Source: Streptococcus oralis (GTDB lineage Bacteria > Bacillota > Bacilli > Lactobacillales > Streptococcaceae). Taken from it: a stretch of 64,000 nt of DNA. A program made the position numbers and the translations under genes. Shown in pieces: positions 38,260 to 46,907 of the stretch. The notes beneath the pieces were generated by a model that saw nothing but the letters and a program-made list of their open reading frames with translations, was not told the origin of the DNA and did no database searches. The stretch spans positions 248,001 through 312,000 of the forward strand of contig NZ_RJPK01000002.1 in assembly GCF_003943415.1 (NCBI RefSeq). Direction: 5' to 3'. How positions within the stretch are numbered: position 1 is the first letter of the stretch; every line of letters begins with the position of its first letter.

Positions 38260-38466
38260 CTATTCTTTATAGAAAAACTTCCTATAAAATCGAGCAATAG
38301 TTAAAATACAAACAAATATAATTCCCAAAATAGATAATACTATGTTCACAAAACTCATTTCAGAACCTATAACATAGATATGAAAAAGAGGGGCTAGTCC
38401 TACACATAGAGACAATAGATAACTAATAAATCTTATCTCACCAATTCCTGCAAAAAAATATTTCAT
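38260..38466 (-). CDS. Small two-helix membrane protein, hypothetical
   Basis: 68 residues from ATG 38466 (MKYFFAGIGEIRFISYLLSL). Hydrophobic segments lie at about 11-34 and 42-58, and a basic C-terminus (RFYRKFFYKE) would face the cytosol. Upstream in-frame ATGs at 38490 and 38481 exist, but the GGAG sequence lies 8-9 bases before 38466, favouring it. Located in an AT-rich accessory stretch with a terminator after it. No family recognised; size and topology would fit an immunity-type peptide, but nothing proves it. Confidence 0.5.
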   Translation of the reverse strand: MKYFFAGIGEIRFISYLLSLCVGLAPLFHIYVIGSEMSFVNIVLSILGIIFVCILTIARFYRKFFYKE

Positions 38467-38947
38467 GTAACGATTCTCCATTTGCTCCATTAAATCAGTT
38501 TTATTTTAGAGTAGCATAAAATAAGCAATCCTTCAATAAAAACCATTGGCGAAATACTATTCTAAAGCATTGATAGCTCAGATTTCTCAGAATAGAGCTG
38601 TCCAAACTATCGAACCGCTCAAATACATATATATCCATGCAATTCTAAACTTAGAATTGCTATAAAATAAATGTTTTATGAGTATTCTAGGTCTTTGACT
38701 GCTTAAAATTTTACGTTCTGAAGGATTCTAAAGCTAGAATAGCTCAAAAATCACGAGAACTAAGGTATTTGAAGCTTAAGAGTCATACGTTCTCCATAGG
38801 ATTTCTCCATTCTTATTAAGCCTAATTAAAATGTATTCCTAATAAGTGATCGTCGACTGTGTTTATAGCACTTAGTTCCCTAGATAAGACTATTTCCCTT
38901 TATCATATCTGATTTTAAGCTATTCTAAGACTTAACCTATGTTTCTA
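38467..38947. other. AT-rich non-coding region with recurrent ATTCTA motifs
   Basis: Roughly 480 bases without a credible ORF on either strand. Short motifs recur in both orientations: CTATTCTAAAGC (about 38560), GCAATTCTAAACTTAGAATTGC-type palindrome (about 38638-38660), GATTCTAAAGCTAGAATAGC (about 38728) and GCTATTCTAAGAC (about 38917). A TTTACGTTCTGA at about 38712 recurs inverted near 38065. It probably represents decayed genes or a degenerate repeat cluster. Confidence 0.4.
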
Positions 38948-39676
38948 TTAATTACTATTTTTAAATAATTCGTATTCCTTTTCTTTGATAAATGGAACTG
39001 AAAAATTAGAGAAAAGAAGTAAAACTGAAAACAAATAGCCTGCTTTTTGAATCACTAAAAGATATCCTAAAAACAAGTAAACTATAACATCCAATGCGAA
39101 AAGAAAAAATATTCTCCTCTTCATTAAAGTACTTGTGTCAAATAATCTGATGAATAAAAATTTTATCGTAGTATCTACACAAATTTTTATCAAAAAGATA
39201 AGAGTCAGTACATGATTATCAACTGTACCATGAAGAATAAATGGAAATATGGTTAATATGAAACTAGAAATCTCTAAGTATTTTATCCGAGGAGATTGAG
39301 ACACCTTGCTTTTGAACTGACTAATTTTTTTATATTCGTTAGTCAATTTAGTATCAAAATCTTTACCAATTAAATGAAAGATTGCTAACTCTAGGATAAA
39401 AACACTTATTAATACGATATAAGTGAAAAAACTTTCTGGGAAAAATTTATTGATTAAAATTGGGAAACTCATTAACAGAACCGAATTTATGGCTAGACAG
39501 ATAGATGCTATTTTATTTTTCACAGAATATAGAGGCAGTGATACTATTGAGTAGATAAAAGCTAAAAAAATAAGCAAAAAATACTCCGTGTCATTTATAA
39601 TCCCCTTGAATGATAAAAATATATACATCCAACATACGATAATGTGTATTTTACGAATTTTATCTACACTACTCAT
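38948..39676 (-). CDS. Polytopic membrane protein, unknown function, divergent from rgg
   Basis: 242 residues from ATG 39676 (MSSVDKIRKIHIIVCWMYIF) after AAGAGGAAAAAGG; the longer frame to 39703 lacks a ribosome-binding site. There are about seven hydrophobic segments, with a basic cytosolic loop (TNEYKKISQFKSKVSQSPRIK) in the middle. Very AT-rich and without a recognised family. It is divergently arranged with an Rgg regulator, sharing about 160 bases of intergenic DNA that contain a repeated 20-bp motif, so it is the best candidate for that regulator's target. Confidence 0.68.
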   Translation of the reverse strand: MSSVDKIRKIHIIVCWMYIFLSFKGIINDTEYFLLIFLAFIYSIVSLPLYSVKNKIASICLAINSVLLMSFPILINKFFPESFFTYIVLISVFILELAIFHLIGKDFDTKLTNEYKKISQFKSKVSQSPRIKYLEISSFILTIFPFILHGTVDNHVLTLIFLIKICVDTTIKFLFIRLFDTSTLMKRRIFFLFALDVIVYLFLGYLLVIQKAGYLFSVLLLFSNFSVPFIKEKEYELFKNSN

Positions 39677-39713
39677 CCTTTTTCCTCTTATCTTTGGTTC
39701 CATTTTTAAACTA

Positions 39714-39821
39714 TGTCAACCTTTTTCACAGATTTATTTTAGATTTCTTTTTTACTTTTTATACTACTATGATACAATATTTTTAATCAATTTCAATTTA
39801 TTGTTAACTTTTTTCACAAAT
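39714..39821. promoter_or_regulatory. Divergent promoter region with a 20-bp direct repeat (candidate Rgg site)
   Basis: TGTCAACCTTTTTCACAGAT (39714-39733) and TGTTAACTTTTTTCACAAAT (39802-39821) differ at only 4 of 20 bases and bracket the extended -10 TATGATACAAT (TACAAT 39773-39778) of the rgg gene. They may be binding sites for autoregulation and for control of the divergent membrane-protein gene. Confidence 0.5.
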
Positions 39822-39833
39822 AAGGAGAAAATC

Positions 39834-40697
39834 ATGCGCTACGATTTTGGAAATGTTTATAAAGAAATCCGTGAGTCAAAAGGGTTGACCCAAGAGAAGG
39901 TCTGTGGGGATATTCTCTCAAGAACCAGCCTATCAAAAATCGAAAGCGGGAAAACAACTCCTAAATATGAGAATATGGAGTTTCTTCTCCAGCAAGTCAA
40001 TATGACCTTTGAAGAGTTTGACTATATCTGTCAACTTTATCAACCAAGTCAACGCACAGAAATTATGCAAACCTATCTCAATATGAGCTCAATCCTAGGG
40101 ACTAGTGAACTCGAAAAACTATTTCAAAAATGTCAAGACTACCTCAAGATCCACCACGATCTCCCTATCAAAGAGATACGAGATATGCTAGAAATTGTTA
40201 TCTATATCCGCCAAAATGGGACTAAAAAGCTGTCAACCGAAGTTAACAATACTGTAAAGAAGCTGTGGAAGAAAATAGAAAAGCAGGACACTTGGTACGA
40301 GAATGACTTAAAAATCCTCAATACCATTCTCTTTACCTTTCCTATAGAACATATCCATCTTATCACTGAAAAAATCTTGCAACGCCTGGAAATCTATAAA
40401 AACTATCAACATTTATATGACTTGCGAATGGCAATCCTACTCAACCTCTCCACCATTTACTTATACAATCAAGATAAAAACATGTGCCAACAAATCTGCT
40501 ACACTTTACTGGAGGATGCCAAGAACAAGAAAAACTACGATAGGCTTGCTATCTGCTATGTCCGTATTGGGATTTGTACGGATGATTCTAAACTTATCCA
40601 AAAAGGTTTCTCCCTTCTGAAGCTAACCGATGAGACCTCCATGCTATCTCATCTCAAAAAAGAAGTAGAGACCTATCATCAACCGAAGGAAATATAA
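39834..40697 (+). CDS. Rgg/GadR/MutR family transcriptional regulator
   Basis: 287 residues from ATG 39834 (MRYDFGNVYKEIRESKGLTQ) after TAAGGAGAAAATC; the frame reads open upstream to 39588 only as a chance extension through AT-rich DNA. XRE-type HTH at residues 5-60 (GLTQEKVCGDILSRTSLSKIESGKTTPKYENMEFLL), then an alpha-helical peptide-binding-type domain. The location next to the arginine operon matches the pneumococcal orphan Rgg112-type regulator as I remember it. No obvious short hydrophobic pheromone gene is seen within 150 bases. Confidence 0.88.
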   Translation: MRYDFGNVYKEIRESKGLTQEKVCGDILSRTSLSKIESGKTTPKYENMEFLLQQVNMTFEEFDYICQLYQPSQRTEIMQTYLNMSSILGTSELEKLFQKCQDYLKIHHDLPIKEIRDMLEIVIYIRQNGTKKLSTEVNNTVKKLWKKIEKQDTWYENDLKILNTILFTFPIEHIHLITEKILQRLEIYKNYQHLYDLRMAILLNLSTIYLYNQDKNMCQQICYTLLEDAKNKKNYDRLAICYVRIGICTDDSKLIQKGFSLLKLTDETSMLSHLKKEVETYHQPKEI

Positions 40698-40724
40698 AAA
40701 AGTCGAGGAAATTCCTCGACTTTT
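40697..40724. terminator. Bidirectional terminator between rgg and the LysM gene
   Basis: AAAAGTCGAGGAA / TTCCTCGACTTTT stem (13 bp), nearly no loop, with A-run and T-run; serves both convergent genes. Confidence 0.92.
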
Positions 40725-40754
40725 ACTTCTTATTCTGTTTCTGTTAGTTAGTTC

Positions 40755-41381
40755 TTAATACCAACCGTTGTTAAGCCAGAAGTTCTTAGCAGCAGTCCAT
40801 GAACCGTAACGTCCTGCAACGTAGGCATCTGCTACACGTTCTTGGTTTTCAGCTGAGTAGTCACCGTTCAAGTATGAATCTGTCAATTGGTAACGTCCGA
40901 TGTAACGTCCGTTTGTAGCTGTGTAGCTACCACCTGATTCTTTTTGAGCGATCCACTCTTTGGCTTCTGCTTCAGAGCCGCTTACAGTTGAAGCTGTGTA
41001 GCTTTCTTCTTCATAAGAAGTGCTTGTTGTAGCAGCTGGTGCTTCGTAAGTTGTTGTTTCAGTTATTTCTTCGTAAGTCGTAGCCTCTTCGATTGTTTCT
41101 CCTGTTGCAGCTGGTGCTTCATAAGTTGTCGCAGCTGGAGCTGTTCCTTCGATGACCAAAACTTGGTCCACAAAGATCAGGTGAATATCTTTGATGTTAT
41201 TTTTTGCTGCCAATTTTTCAACAGTTGTGTTGTACTTCTCAGCGATTTCTGAAAGAGTATCACCTGATTTAACTGTGTAAGTTACAGTTTCTTGTGCAGA
41301 TGCAAGAGCTGGAGCAAAGAAAGCAAGTAAAGCTGCTACTCCTGCGATAGTTGTTTTAATTTTTTTAGTTATTAATGACAT
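40755..41381 (-). CDS. Secreted LysM-domain protein with SLT-like C-terminus
   Basis: 208 residues from ATG 41381 (MSLITKKIKTTIAGVAALLA) after AAGGAGAATTTTTAG. Signal peptide ends around ALASAQE. One LysM domain (TVKSGDTLSEIAEKYNTTVEKLAAKNNIKDIHLIFVDQVLVI) binds peptidoglycan. A Thr/Glu/Ala-rich linker with repeated TTYEAPAAT units follows, and a C-terminal domain (AKEWIAQKESGGSYTATNGRYIGRYQLTDSYLNGDYS) resembles lysozyme-like/transglycosylase folds of streptococcal cell-wall proteins. Homologues belong to the WalRK regulon in S. pneumoniae; I see no convincing WalR box here. Confidence 0.9.
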   Translation of the reverse strand: MSLITKKIKTTIAGVAALLAFFAPALASAQETVTYTVKSGDTLSEIAEKYNTTVEKLAAKNNIKDIHLIFVDQVLVIEGTAPAATTYEAPAATGETIEEATTYEEITETTTYEAPAATTSTSYEEESYTASTVSGSEAEAKEWIAQKESGGSYTATNGRYIGRYQLTDSYLNGDYSAENQERVADAYVAGRYGSWTAAKNFWLNNGWY

Positions 41382-41622
41382 ATCTAAAAATTCTCCTTCC
41401 ATTGTATATATCTATGATACCTTTTAAATGTTACCGTTGTTTAACGGTTTTATATAGAAATATTACAAAAATGTTTTATATTTACCGTTTTAAGGAGGTT
41501 TTTGTCACAAAAGACCTTATTTTATACTATCTTTAATCATTTTAAGCTTTTGATAAGGGAAATAAGCACAGAACTTCATTCTTTGATATAATAGAAACAA
41601 GAATCTTTGTAAGGGGAAACAG
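41382..41622. promoter_or_regulatory. Divergent promoter region of the LysM gene and sdaAB
   Basis: A sequence CCGTTGTTTAACGG recurs as CCGTTTTA and ACGGTAA in this stretch, upstream of the LysM gene. On the plus strand TTTGATATAATAG gives a TATAAT -10 for sdaAB, about 35 bases before its ATG. No operator can be named with confidence. Confidence 0.4.
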
Positions 41623-42294
41623 ATGCACTCACTTCGTTTTCAATCTGTCTTTGATATCATCGGCCCTGTCATGATTGGCCCATCAAGTAGTCATACAGCT
41701 GGGGCGGTTCGTATCGGAAAAATCGTGTCTTCTATCTTTGGTGATAGACCGACAGAGGTGGAATTCCAACTATTTAATTCATTTGCCAAGACCTACCGTG
41801 GCCACGGGACTGACCTAGCTCTCGTTGCAGGTATTTTAGGCATGGATACGGACGATCCCGACATTCCCAATAGCCTTGAGATTGCCCATAAGCGTGGTAT
41901 CAAGATTGTCTGGACCATTCAGAAAGACAGCAACGCTCCTCACCCTAACACCACTAAAATTACTGTGAAGAATGAACACAAATCCATTAGTGTGACGGGG
42001 ATTTCTATTGGTGGGGGAAATATCCAAGTTACGGAACTTAATGGTTTTGCCGTTTCTCTCAACATGAATACCCCGACCATCATCATCGTGCATCAGGATG
42101 TTCCGGGGATGATTGCCCATGTTACTGAAGCCCTCTCTCGTTTCGATATTAACATCGCTCAGATGAATGTGACTCGGGAAAAAGCTGGAGAAAAAGCCAT
42201 CATGATTATTGAAGTTGATAGTCGAAGTTGTGAGGAGGCGATTGAAGAAATCCGAAAAATCCCCCATCTCCACAATGTCAATTTCTTTAAGTAG
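41623..42294 (+). CDS. sdaAB: L-serine dehydratase, iron-sulfur-dependent, beta subunit
   Basis: 223-residue subunit that with SdaAA deaminates L-serine to pyruvate and ammonia. N-terminal IIGPVMIGPSSSHTAGAVRIG is the family signature; the C-terminal ACT domain (TIIIVHQDVPGMIAHVTEALSRFDINIAQM) is regulatory. Start ATG 41623 after AAGGGGAAACAG. Co-transcribed with sdaAA, 8 bases downstream. Confidence 0.96.
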   Translation: MHSLRFQSVFDIIGPVMIGPSSSHTAGAVRIGKIVSSIFGDRPTEVEFQLFNSFAKTYRGHGTDLALVAGILGMDTDDPDIPNSLEIAHKRGIKIVWTIQKDSNAPHPNTTKITVKNEHKSISVTGISIGGGNIQVTELNGFAVSLNMNTPTIIIVHQDVPGMIAHVTEALSRFDINIAQMNVTREKAGEKAIMIIEVDSRSCEEAIEEIRKIPHLHNVNFFK

Positions 42295-42302
42295 GAGGAA
42301 AC

Positions 42303-43175
42303 ATGTTTTATTCTATCAAAGAATTGGTTGAGCAAGCAGATCTAGACTTCCAAGGAAATGTCGCAGAACTCATGATCGCGACAGAATATGAACTGACCGG
42401 CCGGGAACGTGCAGAAGTTCTCCTCCTCATGGAGCGCAATCTAGAAGTCATGAAAGCCTCTGTTGAGCTCGGTCTTAGTGAAAACAAATCCCGTAGTGGC
42501 CTAACGGGTGGCGATGCAGCCAAGCTAGATCGCCATCTCAAAAGTGGCAAGGCCTTGTCTGACTTTATCATCCTATCAGCTGCCCGAAATGCCATCGCGG
42601 TCAATGAACACAACGCTAAAATGGGCTTGGTCTGCGCCACTCCAACCGCAGGAAGTGCTGGCTGTCTGCCTGCCGTTCTTACTGCAGCTATTCAAAAACT
42701 TGACCTCAGCCACGAAGAACAGCTGGATTTCCTCTTTGCTGCGGGTGCCTTTGGATTGGTTATCGCAAACAACGCTTCTATTTCAGGTGCTGAAGGTGGC
42801 TGCCAGGCCGAAGTTGGCTCTGCCTCTGCCATGAGTGCCGCAGCCTTGACCTTGGCTGCAGGTGGAACCCCCTATCAAGCTAGCCAAGCCATCGCTTTTG
42901 TCATTAAAAATATGCTAGGTCTCATCTGTGACCCCGTCGCTGGTTTGGTTGAAGTTCCTTGTGTCAAACGAAATGCCATGGGGGCTAGCTTTGCCTTTAT
43001 CGCGGCAGATATGGCCTTGGCAGGTATTGAGTCTAAGATCCCTGTTGACGAAGTCATCGATGCCATGTACCAAGTCGGATCGAGCCTCCCAACTGCCTTT
43101 CGTGAAACGGCTGAGGGTGGACTCGCTGCCACCCCTACTGGCCGTCGCCTACAAAAAGAAATCTTCGGAGAATAA
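42303..43175 (+). CDS. sdaAA: L-serine dehydratase, iron-sulfur-dependent, alpha subunit
   Basis: A 290-residue catalytic subunit carrying the [4Fe-4S] cluster. Cysteine-bearing blocks GSAGCLPAVLTAA and MLGLICDPVAGLVEVPCVKRN supply the cluster ligands, and the Gly-rich VCATPTAGSAG is typical. Start ATG 42303 after AGGAGGAAAC. Together with sdaAB it makes a two-gene enzyme; the HAD phosphatase gene follows 21 bases later, and may be in the same transcript. Confidence 0.96.
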   Translation: MFYSIKELVEQADLDFQGNVAELMIATEYELTGRERAEVLLLMERNLEVMKASVELGLSENKSRSGLTGGDAAKLDRHLKSGKALSDFIILSAARNAIAVNEHNAKMGLVCATPTAGSAGCLPAVLTAAIQKLDLSHEEQLDFLFAAGAFGLVIANNASISGAEGGCQAEVGSASAMSAAALTLAAGGTPYQASQAIAFVIKNMLGLICDPVAGLVEVPCVKRNAMGASFAFIAADMALAGIESKIPVDEVIDAMYQVGSSLPTAFRETAEGGLAATPTGRRLQKEIFGE

Positions 43176-43196
43176 CCTTATCTAAAAGGAGAAACT

Positions 43197-43826
43197 ATGT
43201 CATCAATCTCAGCCATCTTTTTCGATCTAGACGGAACCCTCGTTGATAGTTCCATCGGAATCCACAATTCCTTTACTCATACCTTTGAACAACTGGGAGT
43301 TCCGACTCCTGATGCTAAAACAATTCGTGGTTTCATGGGTCCACCGCTTGAAACTAGTTTTGCAACTTGTCTCCCAAAGGAGCAAATCTCGGAAGCTGTT
43401 CAAACCTACCGTTCTTACTACAAGAAAAAAGGGATCCACGAAGCGCAACTCTTTCCTCGAATGACCGAATTGCTTCAAGAACTCTCACAAACCTATCCTC
43501 TCTATATCACCACAACAAAGAATACTCCTACTGCTCATGATATGACTAAAAATCTGGGAATTCATCATTTCTTTAACGGCATTTACGGTTCTAGTCCTGA
43601 AACACCACACAAGGCGGATGTCATCCGTTATGCCTTGCAGACACATCAACTCCCCGCAGACCAAGTCCTCATCATTGGCGACACCAAGTTTGATATGATC
43701 GGAGCCCAAGAAACTGGCATTAAAAAGTTTGCTGTCACTTGGGGATTTGGAGAAGAAGCTGATTTACTTAGCTATCATCCTGACTGGATTGCCCATACAA
43801 TCGATGATATCATCAGTCAGCTATAA
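43197..43826 (+). CDS. HAD-family hydrolase (phosphoglycolate-phosphatase-like)
   Basis: 209 residues with the haloacid-dehalogenase motifs I (FFDLDGTLVDSS), II (TTTKNTPT region), III (K near PHKADV) and IV (IGDTKFDMIGA), and a helical cap domain (C1 type). The substrate cannot be predicted; similarity is to phosphoglycolate/nucleotide phosphatases. Start ATG 43197 after AAAGGAGAAACT. Followed by a strong terminator, so it ends the sdaAB-sdaAA operon. Confidence 0.88.
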   Translation: MSSISAIFFDLDGTLVDSSIGIHNSFTHTFEQLGVPTPDAKTIRGFMGPPLETSFATCLPKEQISEAVQTYRSYYKKKGIHEAQLFPRMTELLQELSQTYPLYITTTKNTPTAHDMTKNLGIHHFFNGIYGSSPETPHKADVIRYALQTHQLPADQVLIIGDTKFDMIGAQETGIKKFAVTWGFGEEADLLSYHPDWIAHTIDDIISQL

Positions 43827-43855
43827 CAAGCTAATAGCTTCAAACTACAGAGTAA

Positions 43856-43893
43856 AAAGACCAAGGTTCTGTCTATACAAAACCTTGGTCTTT
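43856..43893. terminator. Bidirectional terminator between the HAD gene and the dehydratase gene
   Basis: AAAGACCAAGGTT / AACCTTGGTCTTT stem (13 bp) with a 12-nt loop; serves the convergent genes. Confidence 0.92.
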
Positions 43894-43921
43894 GATTTAT
43901 GTTTAATTGTATGAGTCACTC

Positions 43922-45772
43922 TTACTCAATATGAGTTGTTTCATTTGCAAAGGAAATGATCGCTTCTTTAAGCTCATCTCCACTGAGTGAACGGAACTCC
44001 TCAATTTTCTGATTGATAGCTTCTAGAGGCATGACATTTACCTTACCAACGAAAATCTTGTCCATGACTTGGTTATCAACCAATTCGGTCGAAACCAAGA
44101 GTTCCTCATAGAGTTTTTCACCCGGACGAATACCGACCTCAACGATTGGAATTTCACTTTCTGTGTGTCCGCTTAGAAGCACCATTTTCTTAGCCAAGTC
44201 ATAGATCTTGACTGGTTTGCCCATATCAAGGATAAAGACTTCTCCATCCTTGGCATAAGCGCCAGCATGGATTACTAGACGGCTGGCTTCTGGAATGGTC
44301 ATGAAGTAACGTGTCATACGGAAGTCTGTCACCGTTACAGGGCCACCTTCAGCAATCTGGCGTTCAAAGACAGGAATCACGCTACCACGGCTACCGAGAA
44401 CATTCCCAAAACGGACTGCACAGTAGGTTGATTTGCTACGTTGGTTAAAGCCAGTGACAATCAACTCTGCCACGCGCTTGGTTGCACCCATAACATTCGG
44501 TGGATTGACCGCCTTGTCAGTCGAAATCATGACCATCTTAGGTACTTTGGCTGCATCAACAGCCTTGGCAACATTATAGGTTCCTAGGATATTGTTCTTA
44601 AAGGCTTCTTTTGGATTGCGTTCCATCATCGGAACGTGTTTGTGAGCGGCAGCATGGTAGACAATGGCTGGTTTGTACTGTTCAAACACTTGTAGAAGAC
44701 GGTCATAGTCCTGAATATCTGCAATAACAGGAACATAATCAATCCCTTGGAATGTACGGATCAATTCATGATAAACGAGGTAGATGGAATTTTCGCCATG
44801 TCCAAGCAAAATCACGCGTTCAGGATTAAAGCGGCTGACCTGACGACAAATCTCCGAACCAATCGAACCGCCGGCTCCTGTCACCAAGATGGTCTTGCCT
44901 GTAAGCTCTGCACCAAGACGGGATTCGTCGAGACGAATTTCCTGACGACCCAAAAGGTCTGTTATATCAATCTTCTGGAAACCGCTACCTGGTTGGTGAA
45001 GTCCCTGAACAACTGTCTCAACCTTGGGCATCTTGTAACATTTGATACCGAGTTTATTACACATCTGCAGGATACGTTCGTACTCTGACGGATCAAGCGA
45101 AGGGATGGCTACGATGACGCGCTCGATTTGGTGACGTTTGGCCAATTCAGGCAGATTATCATAAGAACCCAAAACGGAAATTCCACCTAGTTTTTGTCCC
45201 TTTTTCTTCTCATCATTATCCAAAATTCCCACTAACTCAAGGTCACTAGTTGGGTGTTGGTAGCTGTTCATAAAGAGGGCCCCACCATCACCAGCACCAA
45301 TCAAGAAGGTACGGCGGTGTTCGCCCTCCCCACTACCCTGCTTGCGCTTAGAATAAATCAACTGCCAAGTAATACGAGGGAGTAAGATCAGGAAAGTACT
45401 CAATAAGATAAAGAGTATGATGAATCGGATAGAAAATAGAGGAAGAAAAGCGTAGCAAAGTCCGTAAGAGACAATGCTGCTGACGGTTACGCCAAAAAAG
45501 ATTTTTAAGAAATCTGTGATTTTACTATAGCGACTAATACTCGCATTGAGCCCCCAAAATCCAATCATGATTTGATAGAAGAGGAAAGCCAAACCAGTAT
45601 AGATAACATAGTCCACAGGCGCTGGGTTAATCAAGCCATAAAAGAGAATGTAAGACACGATGATGGAAACCACCATACTAATAATATCAAATACCCCCCA
45701 GAACACCTGCTTTTGCTGTTTATTTAAAATTTCAACCAGATCAATCACATAATCTGTTAGTTTTTTATTCAT
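43922..45772 (-). CDS. Membrane sugar-nucleotide 4,6-dehydratase (CapD/PglF/WbpM-like)
   Basis: 616 residues. An N-terminal part with four membrane spans is followed by a CoA-binding_3-type Rossmann fold (LIGAGDGGALFM) and the catalytic SDR domain (LVTGAGGSIGSEICRQ, ADIQDYDRL, MISTDKAVNPPNVMGATKR). The latter has MxxxK in place of YxxxK, as in UDP-GlcNAc 4,6-dehydratases PglF/WbpM. In pneumococcus the homologue has been suggested to start AATGal (2-acetamido-4-amino-2,4,6-trideoxygalactose) synthesis for teichoic acids; here that role is inferred. The glycosyltransferase gene lies immediately upstream, in the same orientation. Start ATG 45772. Confidence 0.9.
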   Translation of the reverse strand: MNKKLTDYVIDLVEILNKQQKQVFWGVFDIISMVVSIIVSYILFYGLINPAPVDYVIYTGLAFLFYQIMIGFWGLNASISRYSKITDFLKIFFGVTVSSIVSYGLCYAFLPLFSIRFIILFILLSTFLILLPRITWQLIYSKRKQGSGEGEHRRTFLIGAGDGGALFMNSYQHPTSDLELVGILDNDEKKKGQKLGGISVLGSYDNLPELAKRHQIERVIVAIPSLDPSEYERILQMCNKLGIKCYKMPKVETVVQGLHQPGSGFQKIDITDLLGRQEIRLDESRLGAELTGKTILVTGAGGSIGSEICRQVSRFNPERVILLGHGENSIYLVYHELIRTFQGIDYVPVIADIQDYDRLLQVFEQYKPAIVYHAAAHKHVPMMERNPKEAFKNNILGTYNVAKAVDAAKVPKMVMISTDKAVNPPNVMGATKRVAELIVTGFNQRSKSTYCAVRFGNVLGSRGSVIPVFERQIAEGGPVTVTDFRMTRYFMTIPEASRLVIHAGAYAKDGEVFILDMGKPVKIYDLAKKMVLLSGHTESEIPIVEVGIRPGEKLYEELLVSTELVDNQVMDKIFVGKVNVMPLEAINQKIEEFRSLSGDELKEAIISFANETTHIE

Positions 45773-45854
45773 AGAAGTTTACTCCCCCTTAAAAGAGTCG
45801 GATAAAGCTGTTTTCATCATAATATGCCTCGTTTCATCATACTCAACCCGAGGC

Positions 45855-46685
45855 TTATTTGCTTTTTCTTAGAAGTTTGACAAAGATAAACTGACGTACA
45901 AAACCTGGACAAAGTGCCACAACCGCCTGAATGGCAATGCTTTTCGCATATTCCATGTAGGAAATTTGCCCTCTTTCAAGCATGCGCTGACGAGCCTGGC
46001 GATAGAGTTTGAGGTAGCGCAAACCACCACGACGTTCAAACATCCCTGCACCGACACGAACTTTGCACAAGATTTGATCCAGGTTTCCAGTCTTGGCACC
46101 TGCGGCAATCATATTGAGCCAGAGGAGGTCGTCTTCCATATAAAGTCCGTCTTCATAGTTACCTGCCTTGAGAACCATATCCTTCTTGAACATGACAGTC
46201 ATGTGATTGAAGGCACTTCTCATTCTTTGGTAAGCCACAATATCTGCGTGCCGAGTTGGGACACGACGGTAAGAAACAATCTCGTCAGGATTGTCAATAA
46301 ATTCTGCAATATGTCCACCTAAGAGGTCCAGATTTTCCTCTTCCATTAGTTGGATTTGCTTTTCAAAGCGGTCAGCTACCGCTATATCATCTGTATCCAT
46401 TCGAGCGATGATATCGTACTGACACTGTAAAACACCGTATCGAAGAGCCAAACCCAAACCTTGATTTTCTTCTAAGGGGCAACGCTTAACTGGAATCTCT
46501 GACTGCGCTTCCACTTCATCTAGCACCTGATAGAGTTCGGGCGTGAGCGGCCCGTCCTCAACAAGAACAAGCTCACTTGGTTTCAAGGTCTGGTTTTGAA
46601 TACTCTTGATAGCATCTCTTAAAAACGTCGGATTTTCCTTTACATAGACCGACATCAAGACGCTGATTTTTTGCTTTTCAGACAC
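45855..46685 (-). CDS. Glycosyltransferase family 2
   Basis: 276 residues, GT-A fold: N-terminal ISVLMSVYVKENPTFLRDAIKSI, the donor-binding MDTDDIAVADR (DxD), and the acceptor region YMEDDLLWLN. The start codon is GTG at 46683-46685 after TTGGAGAAAAACT. Adjacent to the membrane dehydratase, likely the same pathway for a wall polymer (teichoic acid or other glycan); donor and acceptor unknown. Confidence 0.9.
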   Translation of the reverse strand: MSEKQKISVLMSVYVKENPTFLRDAIKSIQNQTLKPSELVLVEDGPLTPELYQVLDEVEAQSEIPVKRCPLEENQGLGLALRYGVLQCQYDIIARMDTDDIAVADRFEKQIQLMEEENLDLLGGHIAEFIDNPDEIVSYRRVPTRHADIVAYQRMRSAFNHMTVMFKKDMVLKAGNYEDGLYMEDDLLWLNMIAAGAKTGNLDQILCKVRVGAGMFERRGGLRYLKLYRQARQRMLERGQISYMEYAKSIAIQAVVALCPGFVRQFIFVKLLRKSK

Positions 46686-46844
46686 AGTTTTTCTCCAATT
46701 TATAGATTTCCTTCCACTATTTTATCACAAAATTCCCTAGTTTCCTATTTTTATCTCAAATCAAGAAAAATTCTGGTAAAGAAATCCGTCCCTTTTCACT
46801 CTATCTTCAGTTAAATCGTTCTAGCTTTCTTAGCAGTCCTCTCC

Positions 46845-46873
46845 TTGACATTATAAGAAAAAAACCTTAAAAT
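46845..46873 (+). promoter_or_regulatory. Promoter of the MFS transporter gene
   Basis: TTGACA (46845-46850), a 17-bp spacer and TAAAAT (46868-46873) form a good sigma-A promoter, 35 bases before the ATG. Confidence 0.75.
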
Positions 46874-46907
46874 AAGCTGTTATTAAAATCATCCTATCGA
46901 GGTTTTT

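Noticed and set aside
39588..39833. N-terminal 82-residue hydrophobic extension of the second Rgg regulator
   Set aside because: The extension overlaps the divergent membrane-protein gene on the other strand and the promoter; a strong ribosome-binding site TAAGGAGAAAATC precedes ATG 39834, which matches the normal Rgg N-terminus.
41403..41520. Possible WalR box upstream of the LysM gene
   Set aside because: TGTTAC-N5-TTTAAC differs from the WalR direct-repeat consensus in the second half and is in the opposite orientation to the gene.
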